NCBI GenBank assembly: GCA_009746045.1
Contig: RPFO01000132.1
Span: forward strand, 350,517-414,516
Source: Mesostigma viride
Taxonomy: Eukaryota > Streptophyta > Mesostigmatophyceae > Mesostigmatales > Mesostigmataceae
Direction: 5' to 3'
DNA: 64,000 nt
Both the position numbers and the translations under genes were made by a program. Below are positions 40,465 through 50,865 of the stretch, piece by piece. Below the pieces are notes generated by a model. That model had not been told where the DNA came from. It made no database searches and saw nothing but the letters and a program-made list of their open reading frames with translations. The number at the start of each line of letters is the position of its first letter. The first letter of the stretch is position 1.

Positions 40465-42361
40465 GGGGACGTGGCGCGCCGAATATTTTCCGCGCCAAAA
40501 AATTCGCGGTACCGTCCGTACGGTGTATAATGTGTGCCCGGACCGCTCAACCCTCGCGGAGGTGGCCATGGCGGCTTGCCTTCAGGCAATATTAATCGAT
40601 ATGGCATCTAAAAAGCTAGAAAAAATGCATGAATTTCGCAGAAGATTAGTCGATGACCTCATTTCATGGCGGAAAGTTTACGGTTTGCAATATCGCTAAT
40701 TCCTCGAACGGCTACGGGCGCGGGGGTCCAGGATATAATTTCTCTTGCGGATCATGAAATTTAATGCAGGTTTACGGCAGCGATTGTGAGGCAACGTAGG
40801 CTCTAACGAGCGATTATGAGGCTAACTTAATGGTGTTGTCGAGTTTGTGCCGAAGCTTCCCGGTTTCTTTTACATTTCCGGCATTCAAGGTAAGAACCTA
40901 CGCAGGCCTGCGCATGTCGCCTTCGACGTATTCACGGAAGGCGCACCTTCCTTGTTCGCCTGATCAATGGATGATGTCTTTTATTGTTCGAGCTTGCGTG
41001 CCAGTTTATGCATGAAACATTTCCACGCAGGCAGGTGCATTAACGTCGGCCTTTCGCCTTTTTTTCGGGCAGTTTCCCTGCAGGAAGCGCTCCATTTCTT
41101 TCGGTTGCATCGTCAGATTCCTAGCAATTTCGTTCAATTTCGTGTAGTTTGTGGCTGGCATCCTTAAGGCGCCGAGGTCAAGTTGTTGTTAGTGTGTTGA
41201 CATTTGTTTTCCATAATCCTTTGGACATGAGCTTGCTCAGACGCTTTGTTATGTGCCGGATCTGACACGCCTGTTTTAGTAACGACATCCGGCATGTGCC
41301 TAGATCTAGAGGCTAACAAGCTGGCATCAGCTTCTTAGCAAATTGCCATATTGGAAAGGAAGGTGAGAGTGGTTCTTTTGCTGGCCATACTGCATGAGCG
41401 GCATTGCATTAGATAGGTGTTTCCATTGCTTTCCTTGAGCTATAACCATTAAGACTTCCCTGCTATGTGTGCAGCAATGCAAGCTGGATAGGATGTGAAT
41501 GCTTGGCAGACAGCATGTATGATTTGCTGCCAAGTTTGCAGGCTGCAGTTTCCTCTATTGCTTGAGCATTCTTTCTAAGGTTTTTACACGTATACTTGCT
41601 GAGTTCTTGGCATAAATTTACATGGTAACCTTGGGCTGAGCATAGTGTATGCTCTCTTGGTGCGTGTATGCCTAGCGATGGTGTTGCTATGCCCACGCTG
41701 GCAAGGCTGGCCATGCTGAGGGCAGGGGAGGGCAGATGAGGTGCCTAGCCATTTCTTATGTTGTGTGATCGAGTTGGGCGTGTTTTTTGGCTTCTTGGAT
41801 GGAAAACATCATGTCTAGGTGGCCTTATACACAGAAAAACCTCATTTAGCGTATGTTCAGGATTTAGCACGCAAAACCTTATAACTTGAGCTAGACTTGT
41901 CGGAATGACCTGGGACTTGGACCACTAGGCTGTCCCCCTGTTAGCCGGATTTTCGCTTGATTTTGTGGCCTTATCTGAAGTGCTTATGATATGTTTATTC
42001 CCAATGTCCGGTAAAAAAAGACCTGTTTTGCGGGGAAATTAATAACTGTTCAAGGTTTTGCCATTTCCATGACGTAAATAGCTCAGCAAGCTACACACTC
42101 ATCAGGGAACTACAAATGGTTGATTTTTGGTTGCCAACAAATGTGTGCATTGGCTGGGGCATACCCAGCCCTAATTAGCGTCTTTTTCTATTTATAGCGC
42201 AATATTGGCGTATACTTGGGGGTAGTACCCCCAACATGTGCATGGACAACTCACAAGAGATGTTATTTAGTGCCCGCAATCATATTTCAGCATTGTGCAA
42301 ATGAATTTCAAGTGTTATTACCATAGTTCAATTTTTAAGGGTTTTGGGGTGCCACCTCCCC
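40465..42361. mobile_element. 1.9-kb TTAA-flanked DNA transposon, probably non-autonomous
   Basis: The left end is TTAA|GGGGACGTGGCGCGCC. The right end read inwards is TTAA|GGGGAGGTGGCACCCC, giving terminal inverted repeats of about 16 bp with three mismatches and a TTAA target. TTAA duplication is typical of piggyBac-type elements, although the end sequence is not the classic CCYT. No transposase ORF of useful length remains. A 43-codon ORF at 40568-40699 is described separately. Confidence 0.65.
40568..40699 (+). pseudogene. Small ORF in the TTAA element, possible transposase remnant
   Basis: 43 codons, ATG to TAA, including MHEFRRRLVDDLISWRKVYG. The EFRRRLVDDLI phrase resembles the last helix of piggyBac-type DDE transposases. 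On its own this is weak evidence; it gains slightly from the TTAA flanks. Chance is a real alternative. Confidence 0.25.
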
Positions 42362-42441
42362 TTAAATTAAATTAAATTAAATTAAATTATAACATGACTC
42401 CGTTGGGAGATCATGTAGCACATATTCCTTGCTGGATGGAT

Positions 42442-43338
42442 ATTCCTTGCCGCCGCCCCTCTATCTCCTAGACGGCTCTCGAGTCCTGTATCGGGACCGC
42501 GTTAAGCTGCTGGGCAGCCTGCTCCCCAGCTGCGAGGTTGATGTGGACCATCGCATCTCCCTCGCCTGGCACGCTTTACGCCAGTACCGGGCCCTGTGGC
42601 GCAAGCCCCTGGGCAAGATCGAGAAACAGGACCTGTTCAAGGTCCTCGTCCTTCCTGTTCTCACGTATGGAGCCGAGACGTGGACCCTCATCACCGCCGA
42701 CCTGGCCCGCAAGCTGGACGGCGCGGTCACCAGCATGCTGCGTTGCATTTTCAGAGTAGGATATGCTGCTCATGTCCGCAATGAGGACCTGTACCAGGGC
42801 ATGCCCTGTATCACCAGCACCATTAAGCAACGACGCCTGCAGCTAGTAGGGCACCTAGCTCGCACCAACCAGGTAGACACCTCACGTGGCCCCCGGCCCC
42901 CGCAGGACTGCGACCAGCCCAGCCTGGCCGGCACCTCCTGACGTGGGCTGGGCCCAGTGATGTTAGACGCTGCAAGGCCCGCACCTTCAAAGAACAGCTA
43001 GTAGAAGACATGGGGGGCCTCGGCCTCTCCGTGATTTGGAAGAAGATGATGGACAAGGCCAAGTGGGCCCAGGTCATAGAGGACAACGAGCCCCCCCCAG
43101 TGGGGAAGCGCCCGCGTGTGCAATCCCGTGGGAGGCACGCCAGATAGCTCCCCTAGGGCAGCGTGCGGCTGCCTAGATAGATGTTGTAGTTAGAATGCTG
43201 GTAGATAATAGATGTAGTATGTAGCCAATGTAGATAGATTAGACCGGTAGGACTGTTTGCACCCATCCATCCATCCATCGGGGTTAATGCTCCGTGACTC
43301 CCCAACGGGAGCACGAGTCTAATTATTAATTAATTGAA
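42442..43338 (+). mobile_element. 5'-truncated plus-strand LINE inserted into LINE copy 1
   Basis: It is flanked by a 13-bp target-site duplication, TTGCTGGATGGAT, at 42429-42441 and 43339-43351. It contains the C-terminal part of a reverse-transcriptase ORF, a 3' UTR and an AT-rich end (TCTAATTATTAATTAATTGA). The empty site can be rebuilt from LINE copy 2. Confidence 0.85.
42447..43147 (+). pseudogene. C-terminal fragment of LINE reverse transcriptase
   Basis: It reads RDRVKLLGSLLPSCEVDVDH, then KVLVLPVLTYGAETWTL, the thumb-side motif common in L1/RTE-like non-LTR retrotransposons, then QRRLQLVGHLARTNQVDT. After a frame change near 42905-42925 it continues as QPGRHLLTWAGPSDVRRC and LVEDMGGLGLSVIWKKMMDK to TAG at 43145. 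The palm domain is missing because of 5' truncation. Confidence 0.8.
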
Positions 43339-44093
43339 TTGCTGGATGGATGGAGGTGGGCGAAGCCGCGTATTGCGTAATCGAACTATAGCCTAACTCT
43401 AAGCTATCTAGTCTATAAAATCCTAGCTTACTGCACTACTCAGCAAAACGCTTCTTCCGCTATAATTGGGGGGAGGGGGCTTGCCCACAGGGGCTGGCGT
43501 GTGAGCCTGGACAATCTTCTGCCACGTCGATCTTGTAAATTCTGCATGGCAGTCCAAAGAATAAAGGGAGAGGGAGTGGATGCGGTGTTCAACCTGAGCT
43601 GGGACCTCTAGGTCGGCCAGCAACAACTGGATGTAGTTCATGGCAGGTTTACCTAGCGTTCGAGGAATGTCCTTGGGGCAAGGTCAGGTCAAGGTATGCC
43701 GCCCTGGTTGGCCAAGCCGCTGGGGGCCGGCCAGACCAAGGGCGGTGTCGACCTGGCTGGTGCGGGCAATCACCGACATCCAGGATGCAGATCTGAGATC
43801 TGGACAGCAGGCCTGCACTAGCTACCGTCCGCACCGCTCAGGCCGCCTAACTGAACGCCGCCTTCCTCGGGGCACTCCCTCGGTTGCCGCCGTCCTATCC
43901 ATCCCCCACATGCAGCATTCCCGGCCTAGCTGCCCGCGTCATCGAAACCGTACGCGGGTATTCTGCACACGGCGGATTGGATGGCTCATTTTTGGTACCT
44001 CGACGCCCGGGGATCTCCAATCGAGTCATGCTATAGTTTAATGAAATTTAATGAAATTTTTTTAACGCCCACCAGGGACGCGCGTGCTTAAAA

Positions 44094-46058
44094 ATTAAAA
44101 TTAAATTAAACTAAATTAAATTATAACATGCCTCCGTGGGGAGATCATGTAGCACATATTCGATCCTTGAAGGGGGTGGAGGTGGAGGAAGCCGTGTATA
44201 ATCAAACGAACCTAATTCTGAGCTATCTAGTCTATAAAATCCCAACTACACTACTCAGCAAAACGCCGGCCCCTTCCTCTATAATTGGGGGGGCTGCATG
44301 GGGGGGCTTGCCCACAGGCCGGGGCTGGCGTGTGAGCCTGGACAATCTTCTGCCACCGCTTCTTGTTCTGCATGGCAGTCCAAAGAAGGGAGAGGGAGTG
44401 GCTGCGGTGTTCAACCTGAGCTGGGACCACTAGGTCGGCCAGCAACATCTGGGTGTAGTTTATGGCAGGTTTACCTAGCTTCCTGGGAATGTCCTTGTGG
44501 CCAGGCCAGGTCAAAATATGCCGCCCTGGTTGGCCAAGCCGCTGGGGGCCGGCCACACCAAGGGCGGTGTTGACCTGGCTGGTGCGAGCAAGACGTCCTA
44601 CAAATGCTATCCTACGCTGCCTAATCTCGTCCGAAATACGAGGCATACTGTGATACAAAGACTCTAATGACCTACGCTGGGAAAACCCTACATTCAGGAC
44701 CTGTCGGAGCATATCCTGTAAACCGTGCCGTCGAGCTTAGCTGCCAGTGTGTCCGCGAGTGTCCACGCCTCGGCGCCATACGTAAGCACCGTGAGGACGA
44801 GGATCCCTTGAATTAAGAGCATGCATGCGCTTGCGGTGCTCGCCCAGGCCCTTCGAGCGCCAGTAGGTGGTGAGCGAACGGAGCCTGGCCCAGGCCAGGC
44901 TGATGCGGATGTCCACATCGTCAGCGGTGTCAGGGAGCATGCTCCCCAGCAGTTTGAAGCGGTCACGGAACGGGACCTCCGCCTCGGTCGAGCAGGCGCG
45001 GCAGCCAGTGGGAGACTGGAGGCCCCAATCACCATCGCCTCAGTTTTGACACTAATCTCCAACCCCACCGCCCTCGCCTGCAGGCCCAGACAGTCCAGCC
45101 AGGTCTGCATGAATGTGCTCGGGGCGCGCGATGAGGGTGGTGTCGTCCGTGCATAAATCAGGTCGGCCAGGCGGTAGCCAGTGCTAACCCCGCCGTCATC
45201 GCGCTCGTTATTAAGGATGTCCAAGCCAGGCTTGAACCCCCTCGATCAGAGCAGTAAAGCGCGCACGTGCCCGGCGCATGACGTGATCCACGACAATAAT
45301 GAACAGATATGGGGACAGGACACAACCTTGCCACACCCCGTGGCGAAGGGGGAATGGTGGGGTGGTGCCTTCCGCAGTCCGCACTACTGCCTGTGAGCCC
45401 TCATATACAGTCGATCGCGAATGGCAGCAATAAACGCTGGTGGTACCCGATCCAGAGCTGCTAGGATGGCCCAAAGAGCCTCCCAGAGGACCGCGTCCAA
45501 GGCCTTGATATAGTCAACAAAAATGAAGACCAGCGGCAAACTGTCAGGGCAACTTAGGCGACGCACCTCCTCCATCAACCGGCGCGCCACACTGAACACA
45601 GCCATGCATGACAGTGTTCATACGACCACGACGGAAACCCATCTGAGACTCACCCAGGTGTGGGTCCAGCGCGGCGCGGAGCCTGTGCAGCATCATGCGC
45701 ATGCATGAAGACCTTCAGGCTGCGCGGCGCTCTGGAGGCAGACACCCCGATAGTTACCGGGGTCAGCAGCAGAGCCCTTCTTGTTGTACAGCATGACGCG
45801 GATGGCCGCCTGCCACTCAGCAGGCGGAGGCTCGTCAGAGAGCAGGACACGGTTGCAGAACGCCAGCAGAAGATCCCTCAGCGCCGGATCAGGGGTCTTC
45901 AGCAGCTCAGCAGAATGAGGTGGTCGGCACCGACCGCCGCGTCGTACCGCAGGCGAGCAAGGGCGCCGTCCAATTCCTTCAAAGTGAAGGGGTGGACGAC
46001 GTCGTTGGTGGCAAGGCAGCCCCGTCCTGCAAGGCGGCGACCGCGTGATGCAGATGAT
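44094..46058 (-). mobile_element. Minus-strand non-LTR retrotransposon (LINE) copy 2
   Basis: The 3' end is an AT-rich TTAAA-type tail at 44094-44124, preceded by TGCTACATGATCTCCCCAC. Upstream, on the minus strand, lies a reverse transcriptase in several frames. The 5' limit is uncertain; coding similarity fades near 46050. Confidence 0.8.
44251..46030 (-). pseudogene. Broken LINE reverse transcriptase
   Basis: The order of the reverse-transcriptase domain is preserved across frames. A fingers segment EWQAAIRVMLYNKKGSAADP ends in a NYRGV-like phrase near 45740-45840. Motif A region is FVDYIKALDAVLWEALWAIL (about 45470-45530). The B-type motif is GVWQGCVLSPYLF (about 45300-45350). The YADD box lies at 45142-45155, then VLTYGAEAWTL near 44765-44795 and QRRIAFVGRLARTSQVNTAL near 44565-44625. 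The YADD codons are split by two extra bases (45148-45149), giving YARTT in frame. The element is therefore inactive as read. Confidence 0.85.
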
Positions 46059-46841
46059 ATTTGTAGCTTTCGTGTAATTAGTTTTCTAATGAGATTAGCA
46101 TCCGCGGTGGCACCTAACTAATTCTCAGATCACTCAACAGATCACTCCTAACTAATTCTCAGATCTTCTCAAGCGCTGGTATAGTAGTGCACAGTCTCGG
46201 CTCCTGCCGCGGCCTCGCCATCGGCATCGCCTCAGTGCATGAAACCAAACGCAGTCGCCCATCCGCGCCTCCCCGCGAACCGCGTTTCAAGCCCCCCCCC
46301 CCAGTTCCATGTCAACGATTACGACTGGTAGTCTAATACAACATGCCAGCCCCGTGCACTGCTATGAAGTGCATTTTCTACGGGGATTACGCCTCGCTTC
46401 TTGCCGGCTGTGCATCCACCTTCACATGCAGCCGGGTTGGTCTGTACCCCGCACTTTTGCGATAAAATGCGGGATAAAGCATATTATGGGCCTCGACGTA
46501 TTTTACGCGTATTTTACGTCTGACCACGCGGTTTGGACTTAGAATTTTTCGGGGGTACCAGCGGGCAGCGGGCACTGGCGCGGTGCCCAGGTTCTGGGCG
46601 CGGCGCGCTCACTGCACATTTGAGATTTTTACTAGTAGAAGTAGATGCGTACAGTTCTTTTCATAAAGCGCAAGCCTTGCAAAATGTTTGGCCGGTAGGA
46701 GACAGCTAGGACTAGGTACATAACGCATAAATAACAGTGTGCCAGCAAATGCCAGCTGTGCTACTGACGGTGTAATGCTATTAGCGACGACGAGGCCAGT
46801 GCGACTGTGCGACAGTGTGCAGCCATTTTCGATTTGCAGCC
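46059..46841. other. Intergenic stretch between the LINE and the hAT fragment
   Basis: No gene. A CAGCGGGCAGCGGGCACTGG sequence at about 46560 has the CAG start seen at hAT termini and could be the left end of the element that follows; its partner was not found. GCGATAAAATGCGGG and CGCGTATTTTACG phrases at 46450-46520 recall AT-rich phrases at 47655-47740. Confidence 0.35.
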
Positions 46842-47392
46842 ATGAAGAAGAAAGGGCCTGAATGGGATTTCGTTCTCGAGAAGAAAGAAGCAGTCACAGA
46901 TGCTGTTAGTAACAAAACGAAGTTTGTGTCGAATAAGTTCTGCTCATTTTGCAACAAGAAGTTCTCATACGGGGCGGGGGCAATCAGCGTACAGTTCCGA
47001 GTCCGTGCACACTTTGCCGGAATCGCAGGGGAAGGGATGTTACCCTGCGACAAAATTCCACCGAATATCCGGAGCAGGTTTCTCAGGATGTATAACAACA
47101 AGTCGCAGCAGTCAGACGCCAAGAAGCAGCACAATTTGAACAGGGCAATGGCGGAGATGGGAGGGGCAGCTGCGCCGGCTGACTTGTCGTCGGTTCCCAG
47201 CAAAGGCCAGCTGAGCATCACCAAATGGCTGGTTCCCGTCGACGAGAAAGGTGTCCAGCTGCTGGCTGCCGAATTTATTATCGAGAACGGCATTGCCTTC
47301 AATGCGGCTGAGAGCGCCTCTTTCAAGAAGATGGTGGCCGGCATGATCCAGTACAAAGGAGGGCACGTCACCCCTCCTTCTCGGAAGTTGTG
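46842..47392 (+). pseudogene. N-terminal part of a hAT-family transposase (BED-like zinc finger)
   Basis: The start is chosen at ATG 46842 (MKKKGPEWDFVLEKKEA). FCSFCNKKFSYGAG followed by RAHFAGIAGEGMLPC gives a C-x2-C, H, C arrangement like BED-type fingers of hAT transposases. FIIENGIAFNAAESASFKKM and QYKGGHVTPPSRKL match the region that follows in these proteins (DUF659-type). No catalytic or dimerisation part follows in this orientation, so it is a fragment or a 5' exon. Confidence 0.7.
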
Positions 47393-47654
47393 TCTTATGT
47401 CCTCTCATGCATTATATAGTGGATGGCTTTCCTTACAATCAATTCATTAATTGAATCCTTACTATTCCCGTTGCAGCATGCTCCCCCCTGCATTTAACAA
47501 ATCATAATCAGATAGGATTGCAGGGCATAAATGGAAGATGTTAATAAATAAGCATATACACCAAATTTCAGTTGTAATAACTGCATGACCATCATCAAGG
47601 AGCGTGCTAATTGGGTGACTGACAATTCGACCACAAAAACTGTCGCGCATTTTA

Positions 47655-48480
47655 CCACCGCGTATTTTATACCCCCCACGTATAATACGCGTATTTTAAG
47701 TCCACGTATTATACCCCGCACACGTATTTTCCAACCTGGACATGCAGCATCCATGCACGGCCTCCTCGAACCGGACGGCGTCAGGTTTATGCAGAGCCGA
47801 GAACTGCTTCTGACGGGCCTCTACACCCGGCCCGAGCTTCAGCACATGCTTCTCTGCTCCCTACTCACGGAGTCTGACGGTGAGATCTGGGCTCCATCCA
47901 TCTCCGCACCTACACTCCGCTCCATCCTTCAAGCCGCCCTTGAGCAGCTAGCATGCACGTGACACCCCTTGCCGCGGATGAGTGGCAGCAATGGGCAGCA
48001 CGCTGGCTGCTGAGCTCCCTCACCTTAATTTAATTCTGGATCTGCATGGTGTCGACACCATGCACCGTCACCTCAACCGACCACCTCCACCCTCCTCGCC
48101 TCCACCTCCACTGCCACCTCCACCTCCACCGCCGACATCAAAGCCAGACGGCAAAGCCACGCTTCGCGACATCGACCAGCACCTGGATCAAGGACAACGC
48201 CATCGCCATTGAGTGCCTGCAAAAATTAAACACCGCAGGCCTCACCGCGCCTAGGCGGTGAAGGACATCGCCGCCCAGCCGGCATCTGGCTGACCCGGCC
48301 GGCGGGGACGCTCCTCCTGGCTCCATGCACCCAGACCTGGGCGGACCTTCATGCTCAAGCACCACACCCAGTGTATAATCATACGCAATACGCTATCGTA
48401 CGCGGCCCAGGTGTATAATGTATAATACGCTTCATACGGTGTATTACTTACGCTAATCGTACGCTAACCCCTTAAAAGTC
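47655..48480. other. Segment bounded by TATAATACGC-rich ends, possible mobile element
   Basis: The left boundary has ACGTATAATACGCGTATTTT and CACGTATTATACC. The right boundary has GTGTATAATGTATAATACGC and TACGGTGTATTAC. Between them is an open frame at 47754-47962 (MHGLLEPDGVRFMQSRELLL) that I do not recognise, and Pro-rich sequence. Terminal repeats are suggestive but not demonstrated. Confidence 0.3.
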
Positions 48481-49002
48481 TGTTTTTGCATGGATTTGAT
48501 TATCATTCATCAATCTGACCAACCCAACATGTTCTCCAGCATCACAAGTTTGGCTTTATATGCCACATTATCACATGGCCTTGCCAATGTCCTCACTTCC
48601 TACTAGAACAACAAGCGCTGTCCCTAATGAATAGTTACTCAATAAAAGCACAACAAAACGTCAAGTTTATATTCAAGTAGGGGTACTGAATAAGACATTT
48701 TGCCAGAAATAAGACACATTGCCTACTCATCGTAGGCCGGCCATTACTAATGGTTCTGCATGAAGCAAGAAGGATACAAAAGGCTTTATTATGGCTGGCA
48801 TGGAGGCTAACAAAGTGCATGCATTCATGCAACCTAGTAGGCATGCCCTATTGCTGGCACTTCCGTGAAAACTGATCACATGTGGTAAGGTGGCCACTGA
48901 CTGGCTGCATTGACCTGCATGGCCTAATAAGGCACTAGTGCATCGTGCTTCACATCACGAAACAGCTGCAATAACCGTCACCGCATGTCGGGCAAGGGTC
49001 CT
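48481..49002. other. No gene seen downstream of the minus-strand hAT exon
   Basis: AT-richer sequence, probably the 3' flank of the hAT fragment. I found no clear terminal inverted repeat. Confidence 0.4.
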
Positions 49003-49534
49003 TTAGTCATCATACCCAAGATGAGCCTTGATCTTGTTCAGGGCACGCAGGTTGTGGCAGACATAATAGACCATCTTGTTAAGGGTCTCATCAGTCATCT
49101 TGTTGCGTCTGAGGGACTTGAGCCACCCAGCCGTGCTGTTCACCCGCTCCACGGCTGAATTGGATACTGGCTGGGCCAGCACCCTGACAGCCACGCGCTG
49201 CAACTCAGGAACATTCCCCCCCCAGGTAAGCCACCACTGGTAGGGCTCGATCTTGACAACCCCCGGTTGGTCCTCGACTTCAGTGTCGCACAACTTGGCT
49301 TGCCTCTGGGCAGCCTCGTCGTCAAAGTCGCCCTGCTTGCCGAGGTACATTTCCAGCTGGAGCATGGCGAGGTCTGCCACAGGCCCCGCGCCATGCACCT
49401 TATTGCAGCATTCGCGAAAGCCCTTCATGACCTCTCCATTGGACTGTTGATTGTGCCCGTCCCAGAAGGATGGGTCGAGCACGTACCCCGCCCCGTGGAT
49501 GATGGAGTACATGTAGTCCCACCGTACGCGGATC
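49003..49534 (-). pseudogene. C-terminal exon of a hAT-family transposase (dimerisation domain)
   Basis: The acceptor GGGCCCCCCAG|CGATCC at 49535-49536 opens the exon. It reads RWDYMYSIIHGAGYVLDPSF, then QWWLTWGGNVPELQRVAVRV, LAQPVSNSAVERVNSTAGWL and LNKMVYYVCHNLRALNKIKA before TAA. The W-W..W/G, PEL, S-S..ERV-ST and Y-x-NLR pattern is the hATC dimerisation domain. The rest of the enzyme is not upstream. It lies opposite in orientation to the BED-type fragment at 46842, so the two are not one gene. Confidence 0.85.
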
Positions 49535-50099
49535 GCTGGGGGGGCCCACAATCAATCTACAATACCCATGCCAAATTTTATTACTTGAGGAGACGCCATT
49601 TCAACAAATACATGACAATTGATGCTCATTGTGAATGCGTTTCCACATGAAATCATTACCATTTCATGCCATTTGGTCACTGGTGCGCTTTCCGCGTGCA
49701 CTTTTCATTACTAGATTGCTTAAATTTATTAAAATTTATTAACATTTATTAAAATTTATTCAAGTCGGGGTAAAATTGGCTGTTTTTGTCATAGTGTCAT
49801 GCACTCGGAGGGTAAGCAAGTGAGACAAGTTGTAGATTATTTACAATTGCACAACCCTCTCCACGACCCCGCGAGTTCTATTTATAGAACGAATTATAAT
49901 TATTGCCAAAATTGTGCACAAGCCTGTGCACAACCCAACCAGTAATTCCCACTTGAACTTTGAATAGTCAAGTGAATGCTCCAGATGGAGACAGATGTAC
50001 AGATCGATCTTTACAAATGTACACGAGTTCAGATCAAGTAAGCTATCTAACTACCTACTAACAGGCGTTTCTTTACAGGTGCCCGTCCGCTGGGCTTCT
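49535..50099. other. No gene; AT-rich direct repeats
   Basis: At 49722-49762 an 11-bp phrase close to ATTTATTAAAA occurs four times. GTTCTATTTATAGAAC (about 49876-49891) is a short inverted repeat. On the minus strand TGTAA motifs lie at 50077-50073 and near 50015-50011, suitably placed as poly(A) signals for the gene ending at 50100. Confidence 0.45.
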
Positions 50100-50865
50100 T
50101 TACACCCCCCTCCCGCACATCTGCGCCAGCCTTCCCTTGAGGTTTTCGTTTGCCCTGCCCTGCGGCTTGGTCTCCCCCTTCTCTTGGAGTCGTGGGGAAG
50201 ATCTGGTCGCTGGGGAAGATCTGGTCGCCAGGTACCCCTTGTCCATCCACCACTCCAAATACGTTCCCTCAGGTGGCTTGAAACAGTTCCGCATCTCGTC
50301 TTGTTGTACCTTGAAAATTATGTTGGGCATCGTCCCCTTCTCCCCATTAATCCAGATTCCCTTTTCGTCACACCCTTCTGCCCAAAATTTAACGCACCAC
50401 ACGCCCGTTTTATCCACCTTTCGAACGACTCCATGCACCAGGAACGTGTCGACGTGGAAATCAGGCATGTGTGCCAGCTTCATTGGGTCTGCATTGAGTT
50501 TAGCCACCGAATCAGCAGCCCACGTGGGCTTCCACAACGTATCAAGGCGCTGGAGTTGGTTCTTCCGATACTGGCAAAATTCACCGCCGTGCTTGCACAA
50601 TACCGAAACCGGACATCCAACAGGCGAGCGGGGCACGACCCGTTTCCCCCCCCCACACCTTCCAGATTCTCCATCCACGGCTGCCAACTTGGTGGTGGCA
50701 CTTTCTTGTCTAGTGGCTTGGGCTGGGTTGCGGTAACTGTGACACGTCTTTGTGGCGCTGGATCCTCCGGTTCCGATTCTTCCGATTCTTCCGAATCTTC
50801 CACAAACCCTTTGGGTGGGCCGGCATGCATGACATCCTTTGGCGGCTCCTCTTCAGACTCGTCAC
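50100..50865 (-). CDS. Terminal exon of the large minus-strand gene
   Basis: It starts with an acidic segment (DESEEEPPKDVMHAGPPKGF, then EDSEESEESEPEDPAPQRR). At a G9 run (50654-50646) the frame must shift by one base. It then reads CPVSVLCKHGGEFCQYRKNQ, LQRLDTLWKPTWAAD, HMPDFHVDTFLVHGVVRKVD, VWCVKFWAEGCDEKGIWING and GRLAQMCGRGV before TAA at 50102-50100. With one base restored the exon has exactly the length its phase requires. The segment around WCVKFWAEGCDEKG could be a small beta-rich reader-like fold, but I cannot name it. Confidence 0.62.

Larger units (their letters stand above)
42366..43834 (-). mobile_element. 5'-truncated minus-strand LINE copy 1, interrupted by a plus-strand LINE
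   Basis: Two pieces, 42366-42441 and 43352-43834, align in order with the 3' end of the better-preserved copy at 44094 onward. The shared 3' end is GGAGATCATGTAGCACATATT. The shared coding remnant includes VQAHTPAP and LADLEVPAQVEHR-like phrases on the minus strand. The pieces are separated by the insertion at 42442-43338. Confidence 0.75.

Noticed and set aside
49845..49925. GTTCTATTTATAGAAC and GTGCACAAGCCTGTGCAC as hAT termini or promoter elements
   Set aside because: Short inverted repeats only; no matching partner or target duplication was found.
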